Source: CBDATA01 sp965215615 (GTDB taxonomy: Bacteria; Acidobacteriota; Vicinamibacteria; Marinacidobacterales; Marinacidobacteraceae). From it: a stretch of DNA of 64,000 bases. The translations under genes were made by a program, and so were the position numbers. Location: the NCBI GenBank assembly GCA_965215615.1, contig OZ244068.1:2480001-2544000 (forward strand), in the 5' to 3' direction. This document shows positions 1 through 7,684 of the stretch, piece by piece. The notes under the pieces were generated by a model. The model had not been told where the DNA came from. It was given only the letters and a program-made list of their open reading frames with translations, and ran no database searches. Within the stretch, counting starts at the first letter, position 1. Every line of letters begins with the position of its first letter.

Positions 1-185
1 TCCACATGATGACCGGGCCCGGCTACGACGAGCGGGGCGTCATCGGCCTTGGCGAGCCGCCGGTGATCGCGCCCGGTGCCGCCATCGCCAATGCGGCCAG
101 CAACGCGGTGGGTGTCCCCATCAACGAAATGCCGATGACTCCCGAGAGGGTGCTCGCCGCCATCGAGGCGGGAGGAAGAGCCTGA
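1..185 (+). CDS. Xanthine dehydrogenase-type molybdopterin-binding subunit, C-terminal end (partial)
   Basis: Only the last ~60 codons are inside the window; the reading frame starts at base 3 and ends with the TGA at 183-185. The visible peptide carries a GLGEPP-type segment followed by an Ala-rich stretch (IANAASNAVG) and a short tail (MPMTPERVLAAIE), which is the usual end of the large molybdopterin-binding subunit of xanthine dehydrogenase/aldehyde oxidoreductase enzymes. The Glu of GLGEPP matches the conserved region that lines the molybdenum site in this family (known from the family, not shown here). The stop overlaps the start of the FAD subunit in a TGATG arrangement, so the two are translationally coupled. 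The exact substrate cannot be told from this fragment. Confidence 0.85.
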   Translation, partial: HMMTGPGYDERGVIGLGEPPVIAPGAAIANAASNAVGVPINEMPMTPERVLAAIEAGGRA

Positions 186-1135
186 TGCGAGCCTTCGAAT
201 ACACCAGTCCCCGGACCGCGGAAGAGGCGGTCTCGATGCTGGCGGTTCCCGGCGCGATGCCGCTTGCCGGCGGCAGCGATCTGCTGAGCCTGATGAAGGA
301 CGGCGCGGTCGCGCCCTCCCGGCTCGTGAACCTCAAGGGGATCGCGGACCTCGCAGGCGCGAGGGAGACCGGGGACGGGTTCCGGATCGGTGCCGCCACC
401 CGCCTCGGCCCGCTGGCCGAATCGAGCGCGGTCGAATCGCGGTTTCCGGCTCTCTCGCAGGCCATCCGAAGCATCGGCAGCCCGCAGGCCCTCTCGGTTC
501 GCACGGTCGGTGGCGATCTCTGTCACCGGCCCCGCTGCTGGTACTTCCGCGCCGGATTCGGCCTCGTCCCCATGCACGAAGGCGAATCCATGGCGAAGAA
601 GGGCGACAACCGCTACCACGCGATCTTCGGCAACGACGGCGCAGCGGTCTTCGTGAGCCCTTCGATCGTCGCACCGCCGCTGATCGCGCTCGGCGCTTCG
701 GTCTCGGTGCTCGGGCCGGACGGCGAGCGATCCATGCCGCTCGAGGAACTCTACCGGACGCCGGCCACGAGCGACGAGAGCGAATTCACCCTCGCCGCCG
801 CCGAGATCGTCACCGCGATCACGGTTCCGATGCGGTCGAGCCGGAACGCGACCTACGCGGTCAAGAACCGCCAGGGGTTCGACTGGCCGCTCGCGACCGC
901 GAGCGTGGCCGCCGGCGATTCCGGTGCCCGGGTAGTCATCGGGCAGGCGGCCCCGACCCCGTGGATCGCAACCGGGGCCGGCGACGCGCTCGCTTCCGGC
1001 ATCAGCGAGGCGAGTGCCGCCGCCGCCGGGGATGCCGCGGTTTCGGGCGCGATGGCGCTTTCCGGCAACCGCTACAAGATCCAGTTGACGCGGGTGGCGG
1101 TGAAGCGCGCCGCGCTCAAAGCCATGGAGGGCTAG
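185..1135 (+). CDS. Xanthine dehydrogenase family FAD-binding subunit (YagS/CoxM-like)
   Basis: A 316-residue protein of the medium, FAD-binding subunit of molybdenum hydroxylases. The N-terminal FAD-binding (PCMH) domain is recognisable by PLAGGSDLLSLMKDG near residue 25-40 and the TVGGDLC stretch near 105-112; the C-terminal domain (CO dehydrogenase flavoprotein C-terminal type) follows. It contains CHRPRCWYFR near residue 112-121, a Cys-rich segment seen in the YagS-type subgroup that binds a 4Fe-4S cluster. It would pass electrons from the molybdenum subunit (upstream) via FAD. The start overlaps the upstream stop and a small Cys-containing gene follows after 3 bases, consistent with one operon. 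The third (2Fe-2S) subunit would lie outside the window. Confidence 0.9.
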   Translation: MRAFEYTSPRTAEEAVSMLAVPGAMPLAGGSDLLSLMKDGAVAPSRLVNLKGIADLAGARETGDGFRIGAATRLGPLAESSAVESRFPALSQAIRSIGSPQALSVRTVGGDLCHRPRCWYFRAGFGLVPMHEGESMAKKGDNRYHAIFGNDGAAVFVSPSIVAPPLIALGASVSVLGPDGERSMPLEELYRTPATSDESEFTLAAAEIVTAITVPMRSSRNATYAVKNRQGFDWPLATASVAAGDSGARVVIGQAAPTPWIATGAGDALASGISEASAAAAGDAAVSGAMALSGNRYKIQLTRVAVKRAALKAMEG

Positions 1136-1138
1136 ACG

Positions 1139-1399
1139 ATGGCCAGTTCCACCTCTTCCTCGAAGACCGCGATTCCCGGTGCCGCCGGTCGCGCCGCTCT
1201 TTCGCTGTGCCACCGGCTGCGCTCCAAGGCCATGTACATGGATGTGGAGTACGACCCGACCGTGCCGGGCGGCGTTCCCGGCGACGGCTACTTCTGGTGC
1301 ACCCACACCCAGAATTGCCTCGGGCCGGATGGCCGGGTGGCCGATCGCGACCGCTGCCAGGAGGGTGCCGGCCGCGCCTGCTTCGAGCGCGCCTGGTGA
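1139..1399 (+). CDS. Small conserved-looking cysteine-containing protein in the molybdoenzyme operon
   Basis: An 86-residue protein starting 3 bases after the FAD subunit, so probably co-transcribed and coupled. The second half has five spaced cysteines or cysteine/tryptophan positions (FWCTHTQNC, then DRCQEGAGRACF), which suggests a small metal or iron-sulfur site, or disulfides. No signal peptide is visible. I do not recognise a named family. Its position directly behind the FAD subunit suggests an accessory or electron-transfer role for the molybdenum hydroxylase, but that is inference only. Codon use (strong GC3) looks like its neighbours, supporting it as a real gene. Confidence 0.6.
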   Translation: MASSTSSSKTAIPGAAGRAALSLCHRLRSKAMYMDVEYDPTVPGGVPGDGYFWCTHTQNCLGPDGRVADRDRCQEGAGRACFERAW

Positions 1400-1470
1400 A
1401 AACCCTGCGCTAAATTCCGAAGTCGTCCGGGCGGCGCTTCCGCCCGCAACTCACGAAAGGGAGGCAGGTC

Positions 1471-2142
1471 ATGGTCAGGAAGCTCGTCAGTCTCGGTTTC
1501 CCGGTGCTGCTCTTCGGCGGCATCGCTTCCGCGAACGACGCGGAACCCGCGCTCGAAGGCCTCTATCTCGAGGCACGCACCGCCGATGTCTATGCCGGGC
1601 ACTGCTTCGCGAACAGCGAAGTCGGGCTCACCGGCCGGGAGGCGATCCTGGCCTGGAACATCGAAGACGGCAGCTACGAAGGTGTCCCGCTCGGCGGCCT
1701 CAGCGTGGTGGCGGTCGTCAAGGCGAAGGCGACGCTCGGTGACCCGCACGCCTCGCCCCATCCGGCCGATTCCGTCCTGATCGTGGACCGGAACGCGGAT
1801 GCCGACCAGCGGGCGGCGCTCATCCAGTTCGCGAAGGAAATGGGCGGCGACCTCCTCGACCGGGTCCAGGGAATCCATGACGAGACGGTGGAAGCCGAGT
1901 TCGACTCGCGGCCCGGTTACGCCTCGCTTCGGGCCGGCGAACTCGTCGAGCTGGAGACCCGCGCCATCACCCACGAGGACCATCTTTGCGGCAGCGAGTT
2001 CGTCTATTACGACCCGCTGACCGAGATCGAGGGCGCGGTTCCGGCCTACACCGAAAAGCACGCCTTCAAGGGAGACGACTTCAACGCCACCTGGAGCTGC
2101 CCGCTCAAGCGCTCGGCGTTCGTCGGTGCGTTCTCTCGTTGA
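1471..2142 (+). CDS. DUF1326 domain-containing secreted protein
   Basis: A 223-residue protein with an N-terminal signal peptide (hydrophobic segment LVSLGFPVLLFGGIASA, cleavage expected around residue 22). The mature part resembles the DUF1326 family: an early LEARTADVYAGHC segment, a central GGLSVVAVVKAKATLGDP strand and an AALIQFAKEMGGD segment. The family has no established biochemical function. A good ribosome binding site (GGGAGG) precedes the ATG. It is followed after 10 bases by another secreted protein, so the two may be co-expressed; both follow the molybdoenzyme genes, a neighbourhood seen only here and not proof of shared function. Confidence 0.8.
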   Translation: MVRKLVSLGFPVLLFGGIASANDAEPALEGLYLEARTADVYAGHCFANSEVGLTGREAILAWNIEDGSYEGVPLGGLSVVAVVKAKATLGDPHASPHPADSVLIVDRNADADQRAALIQFAKEMGGDLLDRVQGIHDETVEAEFDSRPGYASLRAGELVELETRAITHEDHLCGSEFVYYDPLTEIEGAVPAYTEKHAFKGDDFNATWSCPLKRSAFVGAFSR

Positions 2143-2152
2143 TCGCGGTTCC

Positions 2153-2794
2153 ATGCGCCGCCTCTCCTTCCTGATCGCGGCGGCCTCCCTGCTGGCCGCC
2201 CCGGCGCTCGCCGCCGAGCCCTCGCTCGGGGTGGCGGACGGGGGGCCTCCCGAAGAAGTTGCGGCCGAAATCCGGGACACGCTCCATGGCGAAGGGGTCC
2301 GGGCCACCCTCGAATCCGGGGTGAACCTCGATTTCTGGATGCGGGCCGAGCAGCCGGGCAGCGGCGGCGCAAGGCCCGGCGCGACCTTCCCCGAGCTCGG
2401 GGTGGGTGATCTGGTCGGCGTGGTTCGCATCGACGGCCCGTGGAGCGACTACAAGGGGAACCCGGTCTCGCCGGGCATCTTCACCATGCGCTACGGAACC
2501 CGCCCCGAAGACGGGAACCACATGGGCGTTTCGGTGCACCTCGATTTCGTCCTGCTGGTTCCGGTTGCGGACGACACGACTCTCGATGCGGGGTGGGGTC
2601 AGGCGGCGCTCAACGTGAAGAGCTTCGCCGCGACCGGAGTCGGACATCCGGCGGTCATGAGCCTCGCCCCCAATTACGAGGGCATCACCGAACCCTTGAT
2701 CTTCGCGGATGATGCCGGCGGCCATGCGCTCGGCTGGCCGTGGCCGGACGGGCTCGTTCTGGGTTTCGTCGTGGAGGGCGAAGGCGAGCACTGA
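2153..2794 (+). CDS. Secreted hypothetical protein
   Basis: A protein of about 213 residues. I chose the ATG at 2153 because it immediately precedes a clear signal peptide (MRRLSFLIAAASLLAAPALA, cleavage after AAPALA-A); a longer reading from 2126 would overlap the previous gene and bury the signal. The mature protein has no motif I recognise; it contains an SDYKGNPVSPGIFTMRYG segment and ends FVVEGEGEH. The first of these suggests a periplasmic beta-rich domain. It overlaps the start of the mocA-like gene. Function unknown. Confidence 0.6.
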   Translation: MRRLSFLIAAASLLAAPALAAEPSLGVADGGPPEEVAAEIRDTLHGEGVRATLESGVNLDFWMRAEQPGSGGARPGATFPELGVGDLVGVVRIDGPWSDYKGNPVSPGIFTMRYGTRPEDGNHMGVSVHLDFVLLVPVADDTTLDAGWGQAALNVKSFAATGVGHPAVMSLAPNYEGITEPLIFADDAGGHALGWPWPDGLVLGFVVEGEGEH

Positions 2795-3428
2795 CAGGAC
2801 GGTCGCGGCGGCGATCCTGCTCGCCGCCGGCGAGTCGCGACGGATGGGCGGCCGTCCCAAGGCGCTCCTTCCGCACCCCGGCGACTCCTCGCGCTCGATG
2901 GTGCGGGTGGCCGCCGGGACGCTCGCGGAAGCCGGCCTCGATCCGGTGGTCGTGGTGCTCGGGCACCTGAGTCGGGAGATCGCCCCGGAGCTCGGCGGCA
3001 TCTCCGGGGTCCGGACTGTGGTGAACCCGGCCTGGCGCGAGGGGATGCTCGGCTCGCTCCGGCTCGGAGCGCGGGAGGCGGCCCGGCTTTCGCCCGCCCG
3101 GTGGTTCGTGGTAGCCCCAGTGGACCAGCCCTTTCTTTCGGTGGATCTGATCCGCCGGGTGCTCGCGGCCCTCACCCCGGAAACGGTGGCGGCGGCACCC
3201 GCGACCCCCGAGAGGGAGCAGCGGGGTGCCTGGGGGCATCCGGTGGCGCTCTCCCGCGAGCTGCTGCCGGAACTCATGGAGCTGCGAGCGAATCCCGGCA
3301 GCGACCGGGGTGCCGCCGCCCTCCTCCGAAGACACCGGAAGCGGATGGCGCTCGTGGAGGCCGAAGCCCGCGAACTCATGGACGTGGACCACTGGGACGA
3401 GTACCTCCGCCTCCGCACCGGTGGATAG
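2709..3428 (+). CDS. mocA: Molybdenum cofactor cytidylyltransferase (MocA-like nucleotidyltransferase)
   Basis: Transfers CMP (or GMP) to molybdopterin to mature the cofactor of xanthine-dehydrogenase-type enzymes. The nucleotide-binding signature LLAAGESRRMGGRPK lies at residues 37-51, followed by VVAPVDQPFLS (metal/nucleotide binding) and AWGHPV, all typical of MocA/MobA-type transferases. The start is uncertain: the conserved fold begins only at about residue 32, and the only in-frame ATG codons are at 2709, 2712 and 2724, all inside the preceding gene, so the gene overlaps it by 70-86 bases. Being behind a molybdenum hydroxylase operon fits the role. Confidence 0.85.
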   Translation: MMPAAMRSAGRGRTGSFWVSSWRAKASTDRTVAAAILLAAGESRRMGGRPKALLPHPGDSSRSMVRVAAGTLAEAGLDPVVVVLGHLSREIAPELGGISGVRTVVNPAWREGMLGSLRLGAREAARLSPARWFVVAPVDQPFLSVDLIRRVLAALTPETVAAAPATPEREQRGAWGHPVALSRELLPELMELRANPGSDRGAAALLRRHRKRMALVEAEARELMDVDHWDEYLRLRTGG

Positions 3429-3437
3429 GATCACCCC

Positions 3438-4670
3438 GTGCTCTGCCGCCTCAGCGTCCGGGGGTTCAAGTCCCTTCACGATGTCACCGTCGCCCTGCCT
3501 CGACTCGGCATCCTCTACGGCGCGAACGCATCGGGAAAATCGAATCTCCTCGAAGCGGTGCAGGCGCTCGCCTGGATGGGCAACGTGCGCACGCTCTTCG
3601 AGGCGCTCAGCGGGCCGATTCCCGTGCGGGGACAGGCCTTCGAGGCGTTTGCGCTGGATCCCGCCGGATACGAGGCCATGTTCGCAAACGGCCACGGCAG
3701 CTTTCGCCTCGAAGCCGATGTCGAGACGGAGGGAGTGCTCTACCGCTATCGAATCGAGCCACGGATCCACTATCAGAGCGGCGCGCTCACCGTGGGTGAC
3801 GAGTACCTGGCCCGGTTGACACGGAACGGCGACCCGCGTGGACGTCCTGCCATCGAGCGGGTGAACGGCACCCTTCACATCCGGCGCAAGGGCAAGGGAT
3901 CGCGCCCCCGAGTGGAGGAGGTGGGCCAGAACCACTCCCTCCTGTCGGACGGGAGCCTCAGCGGATCTGGCTACGAGGGACTGGACGCGGTCCGGCAGGA
4001 ATTCACGAAATGGCGCTGCTACGCCCTGGAGCCACGAGTCGCCATGCGCTCGGAATGGGCTCCTGCGGCCGTTTCCGACATCGGCAGCCAGGGCGAGTAC
4101 CTCGCTCCGTTCCTCTACCGGCTCCAGGCCGAGCACCCACGGAGCTACCGGAACGTCGCGCGTCTGTTGAAGGCGGCACTGCCAGCCGTGACGGATCCCC
4201 GAGTGGAGCTCGACACGAAACGCGGAGTTCTGAGGCTGTCTGTTCGCCAGTATGGAATGGAAGTGTCCTCCCGCATCCTTTCGGAAGGGACGCTGCGGGC
4301 GCTCGGACTCTGCGCGGCAGCGGTGAATCCGTGGCGGCCGTCCTTTCTCGCCATCGAGGAACCCGAGAGCGGCCTGGATCCGCTCTATCTCGATCGGATC
4401 GGCAGGTTGGTCGCGGGGCTCGCCCAGGATCGGCAGGTGCTCCTGACCACGCATTCGCCGCTGTTCGTGGATGCGGTCCTGCGTGAAGTTCGCGAGCTTC
4501 CTGATCCCCCGACACTCGAAGTCATGCATGTCAAGGCCACTCCGAAAGGAACCGCCATCCGGGCTCTCGGCTCCCTCTTCCGGAGCGCCGAGTCGCTGGA
4601 AGGCCTGGAACTGCCCGCGGAGCACACCCGGTTCCAGAGCCTTCTGATGCGCGGACTCGCGGATGCCTGA
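3438..4670 (+). CDS. ABC-type AAA ATPase (AAA_21/RecF-like), defence-like
   Basis: A 410-residue ATPase with a GTG start. Walker A is GANASGKSN at residues 28-36; Walker B is in FLAIEEPESGLD, followed by the switch histidine in LLTTHSP. This is the architecture of stand-alone SMC/RecF-like ATPases (AAA_15/AAA_21) that pair with small TOPRIM-fold nucleases in OLD-like, RloAB-like and PARIS-like systems. The next gene overlaps its end by 8 bases and is a broken member of such a partner family. A DUF4143 ATPase follows on the opposite strand. An equivalent neighbourhood occurs at 50114-53317. Anti-phage function is inferred from family and context only. Confidence 0.8.
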   Translation: MLCRLSVRGFKSLHDVTVALPRLGILYGANASGKSNLLEAVQALAWMGNVRTLFEALSGPIPVRGQAFEAFALDPAGYEAMFANGHGSFRLEADVETEGVLYRYRIEPRIHYQSGALTVGDEYLARLTRNGDPRGRPAIERVNGTLHIRRKGKGSRPRVEEVGQNHSLLSDGSLSGSGYEGLDAVRQEFTKWRCYALEPRVAMRSEWAPAAVSDIGSQGEYLAPFLYRLQAEHPRSYRNVARLLKAALPAVTDPRVELDTKRGVLRLSVRQYGMEVSSRILSEGTLRALGLCAAAVNPWRPSFLAIEEPESGLDPLYLDRIGRLVAGLAQDRQVLLTTHSPLFVDAVLREVRELPDPPTLEVMHVKATPKGTAIRALGSLFRSAESLEGLELPAEHTRFQSLLMRGLADA

Positions 4671-5101
4671 CGCGCCCCGGATCGTCCTGTTTTGTGAAGA
4701 TCGGGCCGGGCGAGCCTTCGTGGAGCAACTGCACCACATTCGCACGCAAACGCGAAGAAATCCGGCAACGGGCACCGCAGCTCTCGCCGGACAGACTCAT
4801 CCCTGCCTGTCCGGACCCCCATGTCGAGAAGTGGTATCTGGCGGATCCCGGAAATGTGCGGAGGGTGATCGGGGCAACAGCGGATCTGCCTCGCGACAAG
4901 TGTGAACGCAGCGTGTACAAGAAGCTCCTGTACGACACGATCCGCGAGGCGGGACACGAGGGGCCCCTCGACGGAACCGCGTTCGCAGGGGAGCTGGCGG
5001 CCGACATGGACCTCTATCTCGCCGGCAAGAACGATCCCTCCTTCCGCAGCTTCGTGGACGAGCTGCGCAGCTGGTTTCGCCGTCGCCGAACCGCCCCGTA
5101 G
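4663..5101 (+). pseudogene. Broken TOPRIM-like partner of the upstream ATPase
   Basis: The reading starts at ATG 4663 (MPDAPRIVLFCEDRAG) and shows the N-terminal strand and acidic residue expected of a TOPRIM-like nuclease, but the frame changes near 4730-4740 and continues as FARKREEIRQR ... DPHVEKWYLADP to the stop at 5101. Joined, the two parts give about 150 residues. The missing section falls exactly where a TOPRIM fold should carry its second acidic (Asp-x-Asp/Asn) motif, so an internal deletion plus frameshift probably removed the active site. It overlaps the ATPase gene by 8 bases, showing former translational coupling. If the frame is a sequencing error the deletion would still remain. 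Confidence 0.65.
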
Positions 5102-5113
5102 TACCGGAACCCG

Positions 5114-6295
5114 TCAGAGACCTTCGGCCAGCAGCCGTCCCAGACCGACGGCCTCCACGCCTTCGCGCAGCGGGAAACGATCGTCGCCAGGAAAGACGAC
5201 GAAAAGGCGGTCGAGCTTCAGGTCGGCAAGCGCCGCGTGCATGGAGCGCGTCATGCCGGGCGCGCTACTGCGCTTGAACTCGAATCCGATGCGACGGCCG
5301 CCGGTGAACACCAGCAGATCCAGTTCCGCGCCACCGTGCGTCGCCCAGTAGTAGCAATCCTCCCACGCCCATCCGAGCCAGCGCACGACCTCGTGGAGCG
5401 CGAAACCTTCCCACGAGAAACCCGATTTCGGGTGACCGAGCAGGTCTTCGGACGACTCGATGCCGAGCAGCGCGTGCAGCAGGCCGGAATCGGCGAAATA
5501 GACCTTCGGTGCCTTGACCTGTCTTTTCTTCAGGTTTTCGAACCAGGGCGGAAGCCGCCGTACCACGAGGGCATCCACCAGGACATCGAGGTAGCTCGTC
5601 ACGGTCGGTGCGGTGACTCCGAGCGCGCGAGCCATCACAGCGTGATTCCAGACGTTCCCGTGACCATGCGCCATCATCGTCCAGAAACGGCGCATGGTGG
5701 CCGCCGGGACCCGGATTCCCAGTTGTGGCAGATCCCGTTCCAGAAAGGTCCGAATGAAGGTAGAACGCCAGCGCAAGCTCCTTCGGTCATCCCCGGCGAG
5801 GAACGAGCGCGGAAATCCACCACGGAGCCAGAGCCGATCCAGGACATCGGCTCCGATCCCCACCTCGCCGGCCTGAAACGGCGGGAGTTCGTGGTACGCG
5901 ATGCGTCCGGCAAGACTCTCGGAGGTCTGACGCAGCAACGCCGGACCCGCGCTTCCCAGGACGAGGAAGCGGGCCGGGTTGTCCGGGCGATCCACCAGCA
6001 CTCGCAACAGGCGAAAGATGCCCTCGTGGCGCTGCACCTCGTCGAGGATGGCCAGGCCGCGGAGCGGAGCGAGAGCGAGCCGGGGATCCTCGAGTCGCCG
6101 CTCGTGAGCCGGATCCTCGAGATCGAATACGGTCACCGGACCGGGCAGTGTGGCTGCCAGACTACGGGCGAGCGTCGTCTTTCCCACCTGGCGAGCCCCG
6201 AGGATCCCGACAACCGGAAACTCCTCAAGCAGTTCCCGGATCTGCGCCTCATGCTCCCGGCGAAGGATCATCGAGGGATGATACTTGAAAATCAT
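5114..6295 (-). CDS. AAA ATPase with DUF4143 C-terminal domain
   Basis: A 393-residue protein: Walker A GARQVGKT at residues 33-40, Walker B LAILDEVQ, sensor-like VLGSAGP, then a winged-helix region and the DUF4143 domain with KVYFADSGLLHALLG and GAELDLLV...GFEFKR, the latter resembling the restriction-endonuclease-like (E-D-ExK) core of this domain. Members are common accessory ATPases of unknown cellular role. It converges on the broken TOPRIM gene. The first codons (MIFKY) lie inside a perfect inverted repeat (6282-6320), so an autoregulatory site is likely. A start at the second Met (MILRRE, 24 bases in) is possible. Confidence 0.85.
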   Translation of the reverse strand: MIFKYHPSMILRREHEAQIRELLEEFPVVGILGARQVGKTTLARSLAATLPGPVTVFDLEDPAHERRLEDPRLALAPLRGLAILDEVQRHEGIFRLLRVLVDRPDNPARFLVLGSAGPALLRQTSESLAGRIAYHELPPFQAGEVGIGADVLDRLWLRGGFPRSFLAGDDRRSLRWRSTFIRTFLERDLPQLGIRVPAATMRRFWTMMAHGHGNVWNHAVMARALGVTAPTVTSYLDVLVDALVVRRLPPWFENLKKRQVKAPKVYFADSGLLHALLGIESSEDLLGHPKSGFSWEGFALHEVVRWLGWAWEDCYYWATHGGAELDLLVFTGGRRIGFEFKRSSAPGMTRSMHAALADLKLDRLFVVFPGDDRFPLREGVEAVGLGRLLAEGL

Positions 6296-6320
6296 AAGTT
6301 GTGCTTTTGATTTTCAAGTA
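6282..6320. promoter_or_regulatory. Inverted repeat at the start of the DUF4143 ATPase gene
   Basis: Two perfect 13-base arms, TACTTGAAAATCA (6282-6294) and TGATTTTCAAGTA (6308-6320), are separated by 13 bases. The block is AT-rich in a GC-rich region. The left arm contains the start codon of the ATPase (minus strand) and the right arm lies upstream of maf. It could be an operator, a structured 5' end of the ATPase mRNA, or the end of a former mobile element. Confidence 0.6.
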
Positions 6321-6363
6321 TGAAAATCCTTCTTGCCAAACCTGCGCCTCCGGTACTCTCCCC

Positions 6364-6981
6364 GTGACCCCCGTGCCCGACATTCCCTCCGCGACGAGCA
6401 GGCCGTGGGTTCTCGCCTCTTCGTCCCCGCGGCGCACCGCACTCCTCGACGGAATCGGGGTCGCCCATCTCGTGGACCCGCCGGGAGTGGACGAGACCCG
6501 GGTGCCGGGAGAGACCCCCGCGGCGCTCACCGAGCGGCTCGCCCGGCTCAAGGCGGAAACGGTCGCCGCCCGCCATCCGGAGGCCGTCGTGCTCGGAGCG
6601 GACACCGTCGTATCGGTAGAAGGCCGGATTCTCGGCAAGCCCGGCTCCGATGCCGAGTGGGCCGCCATGCTGCGACTGCTCTCCGGGCGCACCCACTTCG
6701 TGAGCACCGGAATCGCGCTCGTCGCAGGCCGGGAGACCGTCGCCGATGTGGGTCAGACGGAGGTCCGGTTCCGCGACCTGAGCGAACGGGAGATCGCCTG
6801 GTACGTGGCCTCCGGCGAGAGCCGGGACAAGGCGGGCGGCTACGCGCTCCAGGGAAAGGGGGCGGCGCTCGTGGCCTCGATCCACGGATCGTTCACGAAC
6901 GTCGTGGGGCTGCCGGTGGAACTCCTCATCCGGCTCGCGGCGCGGATCGGGATTTCCCTGCCCCCGAACGGAATCGGGTGA
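6364..6981 (+). CDS. Maf family nucleoside triphosphate pyrophosphatase
   Basis: A 205-residue house-cleaning pyrophosphatase that hydrolyses non-canonical or modified nucleoside triphosphates. Characteristic blocks are VLASSSPRR (N-terminal phosphate-binding loop), VVLGADTVVSVEGRILGKP, and RDKAGGYALQGKGA. I took the GTG at 6364 as start because it places the LASxSPRR loop at about residue 16, as usual; a second GTG lies 9 bases on. The longer open frame upstream runs through the inverted repeat and is not expected to be coding. The stop overlaps the next ATG (TGATG). Confidence 0.9.
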   Translation: MTPVPDIPSATSRPWVLASSSPRRTALLDGIGVAHLVDPPGVDETRVPGETPAALTERLARLKAETVAARHPEAVVLGADTVVSVEGRILGKPGSDAEWAAMLRLLSGRTHFVSTGIALVAGRETVADVGQTEVRFRDLSEREIAWYVASGESRDKAGGYALQGKGAALVASIHGSFTNVVGLPVELLIRLAARIGISLPPNGIG

Positions 6982-7676
6982 TGCCTTTCGCGCCCGTTCT
7001 CTTCGCCTGCGGCTACCTGGCTTTGGTGGTAACGGCCGCCGAACTCCTCAGACACCAAAAGACGCTCTCGACCGAATCCGCCCGGGCCGTCATCCACGCG
7101 GGAACCGGGCTGCTGGTGCTCCCGATCGTTTGGATGTTCCCGGATTGGCGGATGGCCGTCATCCCGCCACTCATCCTCGCGGCGGCGAACTTCGTCATCT
7201 ACCGCTACCGGCTGCTTCCGAGCCTGAGCGACGACCCGACGAATCCGGGAGCGGTCTTCCATCCGGTCTCCTTCGTGGTGCTCCTCGCCCTCTTCTTCCG
7301 CCCCGGCTCGCCCGACGACCTTTCGCACATCGCGGTGGCCGGTGTCCTCGCGATGGCTCTCGGCGATACCGCCGCCGCGCTCTGCGGCAGGCGCTACGGC
7401 ACCCGCCGGTTCACGATTCTGGGGGCATCCCGCACCATGGAGGGCAGCCTCGCCATGTTCCTCGTCGCAGGCGCGGCGATCGCGGGAACGCTCGTCGCGA
7501 CCGGGGCTCTCTCCCCGCATCCGGCCGCCGCGTTCGGGCTCGTGATCGGCACCGCCGCCGCCGGACTGGAAGCGATCAGTCCCTTCGGAAGCGACAACCT
7601 GACCGTCCCGCTCGGGACCGCCGGCATCCTCTACCTGCTGCTTCGCATCAGCGAAGCCGCCCTCGGCATCGGCTGA
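6981..7676 (+). CDS. Polytopic membrane protein, diacylglycerol/polyprenol/phytol kinase-like
   Basis: A 231-residue integral membrane protein with about seven hydrophobic helices. The segment LSTESARAVIHAGTGL and the later GDTAAALCGRRYGTRRF, then RTMEGSLAMF, match the CTP-dependent dolichol/phytol/farnesol kinase (SEC59/VTE5) family, where the GD-AA-hGRxxG and K/RTxEGS blocks form the nucleotide site. It overlaps maf by one base and may be co-expressed with it. The lipid substrate cannot be assigned. Confidence 0.75.
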   Translation: MPFAPVLFACGYLALVVTAAELLRHQKTLSTESARAVIHAGTGLLVLPIVWMFPDWRMAVIPPLILAAANFVIYRYRLLPSLSDDPTNPGAVFHPVSFVVLLALFFRPGSPDDLSHIAVAGVLAMALGDTAAALCGRRYGTRRFTILGASRTMEGSLAMFLVAGAAIAGTLVATGALSPHPAAAFGLVIGTAAAGLEAISPFGSDNLTVPLGTAGILYLLLRISEAALGIG

Positions 7677-7684
7677 CGACACCC

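Noticed and set aside
23..1306. Long open frame on the minus strand opposite the FAD subunit gene
   Set aside because: It has the low-complexity Gly/Arg-rich content of an antisense shadow in GC-rich DNA, and the plus-strand gene is a clear family member.
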